NCBI GenBank assembly: GCA_964017145.1
Contig: CAXHKQ010000007.1
Coordinates: 1-13,487 of the forward strand
DNA: 13,487 nucleotides
Direction: 5' to 3'
Source: Agrocybe praecox
Taxonomy: Eukaryota > Basidiomycota > Agaricomycetes > Agaricales > Agrocybaceae
The position numbers were made by a program, and so were the translations under genes. This document shows positions 1 through 8,280 of this stretch, piece by piece (positions within the stretch are counted from its first letter, which is position 1; the number at the start of each line of letters is the position of its first letter). The notes under the pieces were generated by a model. That model saw only the letters and a program-made list of their open reading frames with translations. It was not told the origin of the DNA and made no database searches.

Positions 1-660
1 CGTGTTGGCATCTACGAGCTGCTCAAATTTTCTATTTGTGAAGTTGTAGCGTTGTTGTTCACAATAGATCTACGAAATTTATTATGAGCTCAAAACTACG
101 AATAGGGGTCCACACAGTACAGTTCTTGAGCCTGCCTTCGCGATAGAGTTTGCTCCCAAATTTCCGCAAAGGCCCGGAAGTGCAGGCATCCATATGAGTT
201 TGACATGTAACTCTGTAAGAGATGCCAGCACCCGATGCAGTGAATGTGCTGGATCCATCGGTGAAGACTACAAGGTGTAAATAAAGAATTTTTTCGAAGT
301 AGCACGATAAAATGGTTGGAGAGCCCCTTTCATGTCAAAGAAGTATTGCGTGCAACTCGGAATCAATGCAAGATATTATTTCGTTGTTATTTGCTATGCC
401 TATGAACCTCTCTAGCATAGAATCGTTAAATGCCGTTGTACTGCCCGTAAACATAATGAATTCACTGTACGTTCTATAGTTCAACCAAACCAGAAACTGG
501 ATTTCTGTTGATCGTGGGGCTGCACATGTGTGTACGTGCACAACATTCAACTCGCGAATGACGCAATCTCGAACGCACGTCATCAAATGCACTCTCCATA
601 TCGCGTCGCGTAATGTGTCGTAAGCGTAAGATATTCTCAACTCAACGATCAACGCTCATT
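1..660. other. Unassigned stretch with a weak RNase H-like trace
   Basis: No gene can be assigned here. On the minus strand a stop-free frame of about 90 codons without a good start runs from about 333 down to 59. A second stop-free minus frame lies at 335-652 and has no motif I recognise. The first frame holds a TDGSS...SGAG string (see the 221-268 entry) that recalls the N-terminal beta hairpin of RNase HI domains in non-LTR retrotransposons. The second reads like non-coding sequence translated by chance: it lacks repeats, a signal peptide or a conserved block. The whole stretch may be the eroded end of a retroelement or simply unique DNA. Confidence 0.4.
221..268 (-). pseudogene. Possible RNase H-domain fragment of a retroelement
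   Basis: Read on the minus strand, this segment encodes VFTDGSSTFTASGAGI. RNase HI domains of non-LTR retrotransposons often open with a [IVF]-x-TDGS-x(n)-G-x-G-A/x-G strand pair, in which the D is the first metal-binding residue. The surrounding frame stays open from about 333 to 59 but has no sensible ATG, and the downstream Glu and Asp blocks of the domain are not evident. It is therefore either a heavily diverged fragment or a chance match. I see no reverse transcriptase motifs upstream of it on the same strand. Confidence is low because the assignment rests on a single short motif. Confidence 0.22.
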
Positions 661-1404
661 TGGCTGTGTTATATCAAACGCAAAACGCCATTAGAGTAGA
701 GATTAAATTCCATCAGACCATACACGCGATTGGAGACGGCGCGGACGGCGACTTTCACAATGTTCACAAGTTGTTCAACAAATAGCTACCGCCATATTGG
801 GCGCATAATATCGTCGTCGCGCGCGGGTCGTGTCGCTATTTAAGGTAGACCAAACCTGGCGTGCGAGCGTGCGTGAGCTAAACACAATAGCATATGGTCT
901 CTCTGGCTGACGTCGTGCCGCTGCAGGCGGCTTGTGGCGTCTCTACAGTGCCCAAAGATCTAGATCGGGAGGCCTGTGACGACAAAGGAGCCAACGACCG
1001 CCAACCCGCCGCTTATAGGCAACGTGCGCAATTGTGCAGCCGGGGCAATGTTGGCGGCATTTCGACTTTATGCAACCATATAAATGTATTTTACACGTGC
1101 TGGTTGCGATGCTGCTGCTACGGTAATGCCAATTGTGCACGCAGCGGAGGAGACAATACTATCTACGAACTCGAGGAAAATAAAAACGGGCGGAAAGTCA
1201 ACTGGGCATAGGCTTAGATACAAGCGGCCACGACACGACGCTGCGCTGCGCACGATCCGGTTCACAAGGAGCGCGAATGGAACTCGTGTGCCATGCCGTA
1301 GCCATATGAAAGATGTGGCCCAAAAAGGAGACCTCGCGCAATTGGTGCGACGAACGTGCACGCGCATACTCGACTGGAGTTATACTGCGGCTATAAAATA
1401 CATA
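661..1404. other. CpG-rich unique DNA, no gene recognised
   Basis: This stretch is rich in CpG and CGN triplets around 780-870 and 1220-1380. Overlapping open frames occur on both strands (894-1211 plus, 1068-1367 minus, 1084-1416 plus), which is what high GC content produces by chance. None shows a domain, signal peptide or membrane segment that I can name. A TATTTAA string at 837-843 followed by an ATG at 894 could imitate a promoter, but nothing else supports one. A host first exon or regulatory DNA cannot be excluded. Confidence 0.35.
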
Positions 1405-1425
1405 CAGGGTGACTGAATAGATCGA
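1405..1425 (+). mobile_element. Solitary Tc1/mariner-type end at a TA
   Basis: The sequence TA followed by CAGGGTGACTGAATAG begins here. Many mariner-family elements start with CAGGGTGAC immediately after the duplicated TA, as the complete element at 1910-3024 does in this same window. After the first nine bases the sequence is unlike the 1910 element, so it would belong to another family. I found no matching inverted end elsewhere in the window, so the element is truncated, extends beyond recognition, or the match is coincidental. No transposase motif lies between here and 1583. Confidence 0.3.
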
Positions 1426-1583
1426 TGGCCAGTCGTAAAAAAAAACAAATTCGGTCCGAGCGAAACTATTACAGTTCTATACAGACGAGGTAGAAAGTAT
1501 TTGTTTTAAATAGGCACTAAACTTTGAATCTTTTAGAGGCTATTTGTATGGATTACCAATAGCTTGCATCGACCGAAGTCGGA

Positions 1584-1655
1584 GTTTCCGTAGGGGGTAG
1601 AGAAACTGCCTCACGATCGAAAGGTTCTGGGTTCAATCCATATTATGGGTGCAGG
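1584..1655 (+). repeat. tRNA-Val-like pseudogene or SINE head
   Basis: The segment opens with GTTTCCGTAG, the usual 5' end of animal tRNA-Val. It continues with an A-box-like GGGGTAGAG, then CTGCCTCACGATCGAAAGG, which resembles the tRNA-Val anticodon arm with a CAC anticodon region, and a B-box-like GGGTTCAATCC at 1629-1639. The T stem and 3' acceptor strand do not pair properly (CATATT follows the loop), so it cannot be a working tRNA. This arrangement is typical of a tRNA-derived SINE head or a decayed tRNA pseudogene. The following sequence to about 1800 may be the SINE body. It ends near a perfect 7-bp hairpin at 1780-1799, but no A-rich tail or target duplication could be identified. Confidence 0.55.
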
Positions 1656-1779
1656 TTTCGTCTTCTAACAACGATACAAAGAATGATGTTAGATGTTGCC
1701 TAGGGTGCTCTTTGGAGCGCTGTGCGAACCACATAGTCTCGGAAAACAGAAAATGGGATATGAAAGCCCTGCTACCTTC

Positions 1780-1799
1780 CATATACGAAAAAGTATATG
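1780..1799. repeat. Short perfect hairpin
   Basis: CATATAC and GTATATG form a perfect 7-bp stem around the 6-nt loop GAAAAA. It sits downstream of the tRNA-Val-like segment and could mark the 3' end of a SINE body or be coincidental in AT-rich DNA. It lacks a following U-tract of more than three T residues, so it does not resemble an intrinsic bacterial terminator. Confidence 0.35.
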
Positions 1800-1909
1800 T
1801 ATAAAGGAGGCCTACGAAACAGTTGCATATCAAACGGAGTTCTCTTTCTGATCAAAAACGATATTCATTGTAGTGTGAGTTCAACAATCACCGATTTGTC
1901 GAACCAGTA

Positions 1910-1937
1910 CAGGGTGACCAGAAATAACCCGGACAAA
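1910..1937 (+). repeat. Left TIR of the mariner element
   Basis: This 28-bp terminal inverted repeat starts CAGGGTGACC directly after the TA at 1908-1909. It pairs with 2997-3024 with one mismatch. In mariner elements the terminal repeat is the binding site for the N-terminal helix-turn-helix domain of transposase. Confidence 0.9.
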
Positions 1938-2139
1938 ATTTGGGACTGCCTGCCATGGTGGTTACTTGTCGTAGCAAATTTATTTTGCCTTTGTTATATT
2001 CTCTAAGATTGTATGTATTTGAAATTTCGTCAAAACCCAGTTATAAGCGGTCCTTCATCGTTTGGGACGATGGCGAAAAAATGAAGTGCTGAAATTGAAC
2101 TGTTTTAGTGTATTTTAGTGTAAAAAACGAAAATTTTAG

Positions 2140-2841
2140 ATCGCTCGTGAGATCGGAAGGAATCGAGAATCGGGGCGGAAATTCGAAATTTGTGAACATA
2201 TAATCGAGGCATACAAGCCAAAAAAAAGTTCAGCGCCTCAATTTTTGTAAACAAGCGAGTGAGGCCTAAAAGAAATAAAAATTAAATGTCTGTGCCGCTG
2301 CTCCGAAATTTGAGTGCATTTCATTCAATGACGAGAAAATGCTCAATGTAGAACAAGGGCACAATCATCAAAACGACCGGAACATAAGCACTGGACGTCC
2401 CAGCAACTATGCAGTCATTGAAAATCGTCAAAACTCGCAGTCCGTCACAGTTAGGGCTGGAGTTGGGGCCAACGTAAAAAAATGCCTTGTTTTCGTGGAA
2501 AAATGGTCTCAAATTCAACCAAGAAGAATCGACCAGACCTTCTACAGGGCATCATGCTTCCGTGGGCCCATCAGCACTTTGGCGACGCATTCCAGACATT
2601 CTAACAGGACTCAGCGCCGACACACGAGGCGAAATTGTAAAAGGCGTGAAAAAAAACGTGATTTTAGATCTTCTGCAGAATGGCGCCCTACTCGGCCCGA
2701 TTTAAATCCGATAAATTTACAGTGTATGGTCAATTTGACGGTCAAGGGCGTGTTCAAAGACATACAAAATGTTGGAGGCCTTGATGCAATCGTTGCGACA
2801 GGAGAGGACGTTTATCGTAAAAAAAGGAGCGGCATTTCGCA
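2140..2841 (+). pseudogene. Broken mariner-type transposase
   Basis: Transposase of a mariner-family (DDD/DDE) element, which cuts and rejoins the element's ends at TA sites. The best frame opens before the ATG at 2339, with SFNDEKMLNVEQ from 2321. This holds the first catalytic Asp (codon 2330-2332), followed by HNHQNDR and then VRAGVGANVKKCLVFVEKW, a typical core strand block. The frame then shifts by one. LKFNQEE and MLPWAHQHFGDAFQTF are read at about 2506-2603, then QDSAP with the second Asp (2608-2610). Another shift returns to RPDLNPI, with the third catalytic Asp at 2699-2701. The distance between the second and third Asp codons is 91 nt, not a multiple of three, so bases have been lost. 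An N-terminal DNA-binding region may lie in 2140-2280 but is badly eroded. At least two frameshifts and several stops make this non-functional. Confidence 0.85.
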
Positions 2842-2996
2842 CTAATTTTCACTGAGCGTTTAGGGCTGTATATCGCCACTCAAGGAAGTCACTACGGAGC
2901 CGACTAGATATTTGAAAAGTAAATGGTTGAATTGAAGTTTATCATTTTAAATTTTGTTATTATTCGTTCTATTGAAGAAGTTACGCTACAAAAACG

Positions 2997-3024
2997 TTTG
3001 TCCGGGTTATTTCTGGTCACCCAG
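2997..3024 (-). repeat. Right TIR of the mariner element
   Basis: The reverse complement begins CTGGGTGACC and matches the left terminal repeat over 28 bp, differing only at base 2. TA follows at 3025-3026. Confidence 0.9.
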
Positions 3025-3026
3025 TA

Positions 3027-4116
3027 TACATGAAACAACGTTGCTTTTGCCAGAACGTTGGTTGCTTGCCAATTCCACATCGAAAAGCATTGCAAACATA
3101 TCTGACCAACCGTGTACCCTGTACCCGAAGCACGAACGCACTCCATGATCGCGCAAACGTTAAACGCACCGATCTGCGCATTCATGTGCATGACTATAAA
3201 CTCGGCCGCGTGCATAGCTGAAAGCTCAATCCGACACAGACATCGCTGAGCATAACTGCATGCTCTCAGCACACACACACACACACAGCATGTCCAACTG
3301 TTATGGAGAGCATAATTCATTTTTAACAACACGCCAGCAGTGACGGACTCGGCTTAATGGTAATGTCGATATGAGACATGTCAACTGTGTACTACGTGCG
3401 ACAGATTTACGACGGCATCGATTAACCGCATCGCTCGCGCTCCTGTGGAGCCGTAATTAAACACATGCTCACCGGAATGACATACACAAGGCGCACACAG
3501 CGTCTCACAGCGTATGGATTTCTACGCGTAACTGTGTATTGCGACCCAAAACAGTCGTCGTAATGGCCGTCGATTAATTAAACACGCTGGACGCGCTGTG
3601 CTTTGAAGTGGTCGCCGGTCGTTGGGCAGATGCCGAAAATAATCACGCACACTCGCTCGACGATCGCGACGCGCTCCACATCTATTGAAACCCCCGTAAT
3701 TTATGGCCGACGATGCGACGGGGGCAGCCAAACACTCACTGCTGCTGTCCCCTTGTGTATATATTCTCACCTCGATCGCGACGCGACGCGCATTATATTC
3801 GGGTTTTGTCGTCTGGAACCAAACCAACCAATTGAACTAATACACATACACGAACGCGCCGATCAGCTTGAGCATAGTCGTCTAACAAGGGGAGAGAGTA
3901 CGTGGATGATCGAATATAATCAAATGGAGGCTTTCAAGGGGTTGGAAACTAGAGGCCAGTTGAAGATAAGCTGATGTAAATGTATATAGTTTTTCTTTAA
4001 AATCATAGCCAGTATAAGTTGTATTATTTCCAATCATTATCTTCATCTGAAAAAAACACTTCCATGGCCATGGCACTATAGTCAATTGCAAAAGTCCTGA
4101 CACACGTATATATCTT
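3027..4116. other. Unique, partly CpG-rich DNA without a recognised gene
   Basis: Nothing here resolves into a gene. A CA microsatellite lies at 3270-3287. CpG-rich DNA fills about 3480-3850 with repeated GATCGCGACGCG-like words at about 3662 and 3774. Two AT-rich TAATTAAA words at about 3454 and 3575 could bind homeodomain proteins but are too short to prove anything. The open frames at 3522-3827 (minus) and 3603-3974 (plus) overlap each other on opposite strands and show no domain. Confidence 0.4.
3270..3287. repeat. (CA)9 microsatellite
   Basis: Nine uninterrupted CA units. On the minus strand they read as GT repeats and give rise to a false Cys/Val-rich peptide. Confidence 0.95.
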
Positions 4117-4680
4117 CATCTTGGGCTTCATCTCAATAGACATCCTCCAGGTGTTTCTCGGCACACCAACCTTTCGAATGCCCGGTTGCGGGTTCCGGTT
4201 GCGGCGCTTATGACGCGATGCCGCTGCGTCTCCAAAATGTATGGCCGATCACACCCACTCACCCACTTGGCCAGAGAATTCGCAGGATACGCCTGAGGCA
4301 TTTATTGACAAATACTTGCAGTTTTTGCGTCAGCCACTCTGTTGTTTTCCAAGTCTTGCTGCTGTAGAGTAGAACAGACAGGACAGGTTGGACCAGAAGA
4401 AACGCTACGTCAGGTTCCTCGTAAGGTGGGATGATCTCCATTCCATAAGCTTGAAGTGCCTTCTTTAACCGGTTCTCTGCATACATACTGGCGCCCAAAT
4501 CTTTCGCTATCATGCATCCCATGTAGTTGAAGCTCTCTACATCTTCTAATCACTCGCTTTCGATGTCTAGTGTGCTATCGTTGGGTCCTGTGTTCAATCC
4601 CAACAGATTGGTTTTTGCTTGATTGCTACATTGATCTTCAGGCCGACCTGCTTTAACCATCTAAAACCGCTCTTTTATTG
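4117..4680 (-). pseudogene. RTE-like non-LTR retrotransposon ORF2 3' fragment
   Basis: This is the C-terminal part of a retrotransposon reverse transcriptase, truncated upstream and broken. Reading the minus strand from 4680 downward, first LKQVGLKIN appears, the usual end of the palm/thumb region. After a frameshift come AKTNLLGLNTG and then LEDVESFNYMGCMIAKD, preceded by an in-frame TGA at 4550-4552. The frame at 4259-4522 continues with VLLYSSKTWKTTEW and KLQVFVNKCLRRILRILWP, diagnostic of the post-RT region of RTE-like elements (family form: LLYGSETW...KLQxFxNxCLRxI...RWP). It stops at 4259-4261. Another frame has IGHTFWRR, and a third has NRNPQPGIRK...PRNTWR at about 4140-4196, the usual end of the ORF. 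No poly-A or microsatellite tail is clear at the lower-coordinate side. It cannot produce active enzyme. Confidence 0.82.
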
Positions 4681-4795
4681 ATTGCATGCACTGCTCAGCC
4701 TTCCCTTGTAAGATGCTCCATCTCGTTGGCCGCAGCAGCAGCAGCAATGGGCAATGTTAAAACACCAATTTATATGCGCTGTCGCCGTCGTCGAC

Positions 4796-4918
4796 GTCGC
4801 CGCCGCCGCCGCCGTTCGAGCGCACATATTTCGGCGTTCGAGTGCGACGATGCGGCGACACGACGACGACGCGACGATCGAGTGAGACCAAACGCGAACG
4901 AACTGCGGCGGCGGCGAC
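4796..4918. repeat. CGN-repeat inverted arms
   Basis: GTCGCCGCCGCC at 4796-4807 is perfectly complementary to GGCGGCGGCGAC at 4907-4918. The 99-nt spacer is itself rich in CGACGA triplets. The left run of CGN triplets is longer (about 4769-4816) and encodes a polyarginine string if translated on the plus strand. The arms could pair in single-stranded DNA or RNA, but triplet runs give such complementarity easily, so function is not implied. Confidence 0.6.
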
Positions 4919-5274
4919 TATCTTATAAAATGATCTTAAATATCAAAGGCATTATCAATTTTTCAAGTGTTTGTGCGTTGCGTCGTTGCGTCGTCGTCGT
5001 TTTCCTTTTATCCCGTCGTCCGCGCGCGATCATGGTGTTGTGTCGACCACCACACCACACATGGACGCATGCAGACACGCACACACGCTCACACATTCGC
5101 GCCTTGTTCGAACGCGAGCGCGCGTGAACCAAAACACTCGCGTCCAAACACAACCAGCGCGCGCGACATTCAATCCTTTTTTGGGTCGTCGGCGGCGACG
5201 TTGACAGAGCCGAGCACGTTCTCAAACACAAGAACGCGCACGCACACAAATGCGAGAATAATAATACACACGCC

Positions 5275-5302
5275 TGTGTGTGTGCACGTGCACGTGTGTA
5301 CA
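5275..5302. repeat. 28-nt perfect alternating purine-pyrimidine tract
   Basis: From T5275 to A5302 the bases alternate pyrimidine and purine without a break, with a central palindromic GTGCACGTGCAC. Such tracts are the classical Z-DNA-prone sequences. It follows directly on CACACGCC, so a small hairpin (ACACAC with GTGTGT) is also possible. Confidence 0.75.
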
Positions 5303-5477
5303 AGCCAAGCATCGCAGACAAGCAAACAAATGCAATGATAAATATTGAACCACACGTCTTCTTCGTCGCGTCGTCTTTGTGTGTGCTGGCTCAATGTTTT
5401 TGTGCGCGCATTTGAATACAGGTCTGAGAGTGTATGCGATGCGAGCACTTACAATAGCGACGACATGTGTAATGTGA

Positions 5478-5490
5478 GTGTGTGTGTGTG
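5478..5490. repeat. (GT)n microsatellite
   Basis: Short uninterrupted GT run (13 nt), inside a longer TG-rich stretch. Confidence 0.85.
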
Positions 5491-6000
5491 AGTGCGTCTG
5501 AATGCCCGCGCGGCGTGGCGTGAAACATCATCAGAGCGAAACGGATGTTATTCCAGTCGAGGATCATGTGCGGAGAAATATAAAAACCGATTTAGTGGTA
5601 ATAATTTGATTGCGCATCGGCCTCGAGTGTGTGTGTATGTGCATGCAATTACATACAATTTCGCACGCACGCACGCCCGTGAGTGTGTGCGAATTCGCAA
5701 TGCCGGGGTAGCATTTATATGTTATGCACATGCGCGCGTGTGAGCGGTAGCATAAAACATGCACGCTCACACTCAGTCAGTCACATTTAATAACAACGGT
5801 TCGGCGTACGCGAATATGCTGCGATATTAACGTACGCGTGTTGCTTCTGCTTCTGGGAACCGGCCGATAAGAGGAACGCGATGGCGTGAATTCCCTCATC
5901 GTAGCCAGTGGCAGTGGTTCTCAACAGATCAATCTCGGTTCGATCTGATTCAAGAACACTGAGCTTTTCGAATATACACTGGTGCGTAGAGAAATAGACA

Positions 6001-6730
6001 TGATGCTGTACGTCACTTCAATTGCTGATAGACTTATGATGCGGTCTAGAAACTAATAATGTTTGTCTCAATTATGCTCCTACTAAAAGTTATGTTCCAT
6101 CATAACCAAATTAGACAACAACAACTCATTCATCCTAGAATATAATGAGATAATTGGAATGAATTTTTCAGATTGTATGGCTTGATATGATAATGCGTGT
6201 ACTTCAGTCATATATTGTCGAAAAAATATCAACCGGAATCAATACAGGACGACTCAGGTGCCTCTTGAAGTTTCAAGCTGCGTATTATGCACTAATGCTA
6301 ATTGCGTGGGTTATCGACAAATTGGAAAACATGTTGTCGTGTCTATGGATAGATAACAAACTGTACTCACAGCCTGAAATTACTTCAAGTTGAAAAGTTA
6401 TTATATTTGACTCGAAAAACGCACAAGAAACCAACACGGGCTTTATTTTGCATCAGTGAACAAGTGTTTATTGAGTTTCCTTCGATGATGCATAAATTAT
6501 TTGAATAAACAAAAACTGCAGAAATAAGAAGGATTTGTCAACAATTCTAAAATATCTATTCGGAGCTCTGTTTTGAGCTGTGGACGATCCAATTTGAGGT
6601 CAGTGCATTCCAGGCCCAGCTTCATAGCAATATTTCACATATTTGAGCAATATCGTCACCGATATTGCTTCATTCCGCACTTCATTGTCCTTATAGCTTA
6701 AAACAGCCTTTATAAATATGCTGATCAATT
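6001..6730. other. AT-rich unique DNA, no gene recognised
   Basis: One 68-codon open frame (6187-6393, plus) has no recognisable domain, and the flanks show neither splice-site logic nor a second coding block. The stretch ends at a transposon-like terminus at 6731-6741 and includes the hairpin at 6646-6669, so it may be the eroded interior of a DNA transposon. No DDE motif could be found on either strand. Confidence 0.35.
6646..6669. repeat. 10-bp perfect hairpin
   Basis: AGCAATATCG and CGATATTGCT pair perfectly around a TCAC loop. A further AGCAATAT word occurs just upstream at about 6626. It lies 60 bp inside a mariner-type terminus and could be a subterminal transposon structure. Confidence 0.5.
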
Positions 6731-6741
6731 GGGTCACCCTG
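6731..6741 (-). mobile_element. Solitary mariner-type end at a TA
   Basis: GGGTCACCCTG followed by TA (6742-6743) reads CAGGGTGACCC on the minus strand, the same terminal word as the complete mariner element of this window. The next bases (CAATTGATCAGC) differ from both that element and the end at 1405, so it is a third, separate end. No partner end was found within the window. Confidence 0.4.
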
Positions 6742-6743
6742 TA

Positions 6744-7733
6744 TATTGTAGACCTAATATTGAACTTCGCTCCAGTCCATAATTTGATTTAGAATTCTGG
6801 CTATTTCTGATGAAAAACATGCAAAATTAATCAAATGTTCACATTGTTTTTCATTATATTTAATTATTTAGTTCCAATAACTCTGTCTTGGGATCTTTAA
6901 TATGTCTGATCGTTTAGCCCTTGAGCTCATTGGTGTTGTCGGTTTTGATGAATATTTTGTGATTTGTGGAACTTCAAAGACAAGCATGTAGTAAGGATAT
7001 TGAAACGATACAATTTTGGAATATAACATTTTGGTGAACATTTACTTTCGACGGCACAACATGACATAAAACATTAGGATTATGTTCATTTATGCAGCTC
7101 GGTCTCTAGATATCTAGACTTCAATGTCAACTATTGTCTATGCACTGTACATCCTTCATTACATTACTCCTCAGAATTGTTGATAATAACTGGCCTACAA
7201 TAGCCAACACACGCACGCTGACCACACATACCCACACATACATGCACGTACACACGTATTGTCAAATCAGATGCGCGTGCGGCTTATAAACCCTTGTATG
7301 CGTGCGTGTTGTATTACCAAATGCAATGCACGCTCCAACACCTTTGTTGTGAGCGCTCGCGCGCAGGATCGGCGTGTCGGTTGGTGTCGACGTCGACGAC
7401 GACGATGACGGCGGTCGCTTCGGTCGAACCGCGCATGCACGTGAGCGTGCATGATGTGGCTGGCTGCAGCACAAAGAACGATCGCACAGCGCAAAACACT
7501 TTTGAATTTCACACTTCCACAGTGGCGAAGCCAGCCAGCGAATTCGCCCAACTCGGCTCGGTTTCGCGCGCTCGAGCATGCATTATTTATATCGTCGCCG
7601 GTAATCTCCCTGACGGCAACGGCCAGGTCCGTCTTATAGTTGGGCGTTGGGTCCTTAAAATAACTATCAAAAATAACAATCTTTAGGCACTTGTGTTATG
7701 GTTTTCCTAAATTTTAAATATCTTCATTACGGT
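6744..7733. other. AT-rich, then CpG-rich DNA without a recognised gene
   Basis: 6744-7200 is AT-rich with no open frame of note. 7200-7640 turns CpG- and CA-rich with GTCGACGTCGACGACGACG at about 7386, and it spawns five overlapping open frames on both strands. Opposing frames of similar length over one repeat-rich stretch argue against any of them being a gene. Confidence 0.4.
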
Positions 7734-7736
7734 AAA

Positions 7737-8272
7737 GTGGGGCACGTTTTGCGGCTTTCAAGCTTTGCCTCGGCCATTTTAGGCTTTTAAAATTAAGATA
7801 TTTGACTGAATTTCGGAGATTCCGTTCCGACAAGGCCTTGAATACAAAAGTTATAGCCCTATATGTGTTTTTGGTGTGTTAACTTTGACAAATCATCTCT
7901 TATTAATGTGCTAGGAATCACAAACGCTTGATGTAAATGGAATGATGGGCTTCGAAGCGAAATTCACCTGTAAACCCGAATCTGTTTTTGTTTCACCGTT
8001 TACTTGAACATTCACGTGGGACTCGAAGTTTATCTCTTACGAATACATGGTGGGGCAAGTTTAGCCTGGCCTCTTTATGTTGTAACCAAAAAACTTTTAT
8101 GTAAAAAAATATCATAAAAATAAGGTTATACAATGTTTAAAACACAGTCCTATCATTTTTATCTGGAAAAGACCTCAGAGGGATATGCATGTGTAGTGTT
8201 ATATCCATATTTTATATGGACAATTTCTATCACAATATATTGCACACGCGAAACTAGCAAAACTTGCCCCAC
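7737..8272. mobile_element. Putative non-autonomous TIR element (GTGGGGCA ends)
   Basis: GTGGGGCACGTTTTGC at 7737-7752 is matched in inverse orientation by GCAAAACTTGCCCCAC at 8257-8272: 15 of 16 bases agree, followed by a shared TTTC after a three-base gap. A third occurrence, GTGGGGCAAGTTT at 8050-8062, lies inside in the same orientation as the left end and is a perfect 13-bp inverse of the right end. The unit could therefore be 536 bp long, or a 223-bp element (8050-8272) next to a related left end. The interior is AT-rich and shows no transposase. No convincing target duplication was found, so the superfamily remains open. Confidence 0.55.
8204..8220. repeat. 7-bp hairpin inside the TIR element
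   Basis: TCCATAT and ATATGGA pair perfectly around TTT, some 37 bp inside the right end of the GTGGGGCA element. Confidence 0.5.
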
Positions 8273-8280
8273 CTCACGCT

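Larger units (their letters stand above)
1910..3024 (+). mobile_element. Degenerate mariner-family DNA transposon (complete ends)
   Basis: This is a whole Tc1/mariner-superfamily element of 1115 bp. It is flanked by TA on both sides (1908-1909 and 3025-3026), the expected target duplication. The left TIR at 1910-1937 and the right one at 2997-3024 match over 28 bp with a single difference at the second base; both contain GGGTGACCAGAAATAACCCG. The interior carries a plus-strand transposase relic (separate entry), and the length suits a full mariner (about 1.1-1.3 kb). The ends are far better conserved than the coding region. That suggests either recent mobilisation in trans of an already defective copy, or chance preservation. 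It cannot make its own transposase. Confidence 0.9.
4681..6000. other. Low-complexity CGN and CA/TG-rich DNA, no gene
   Basis: The stretch is dominated by CGC/CGT/CGA triplet runs (4780-4920, 4975-5035) and by CA/TG-rich DNA (5045-5310, 5465-5490, 5625-5780). Translations in every frame are Arg-, His-, Thr- or Val-rich and overlap on both strands at 4678-5448, the hallmark of repeat-driven open frames rather than genes. Specific structures in it are listed separately. Confidence 0.6.

Noticed and set aside
894..1416. Overlapping plus-strand frames as a possible host exon
   Set aside because: No domain and no clear splice-site pattern; both strands are open over the same region. Left as unassigned DNA.
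2904..3332. 142-codon minus-strand open frame
   Set aside because: It spans the right TIR of the mariner element and the CA microsatellite, and its WVTRNNPDK string is just the translated TIR, which also appears in the plus frame at 1797-2006.
4590..4605. B-box-like GTTCAATCCC
   Set aside because: Lies in the RTE-like coding remnant, with no A box at the right distance and no cloverleaf pairing.
4678..5127. 149-codon open frame with a polyarginine run
   Set aside because: It is a translation of CGN triplet repeats, begins in the decayed retroelement fragment region, and is opposed by equally long frames on the other strand. No domain is present.
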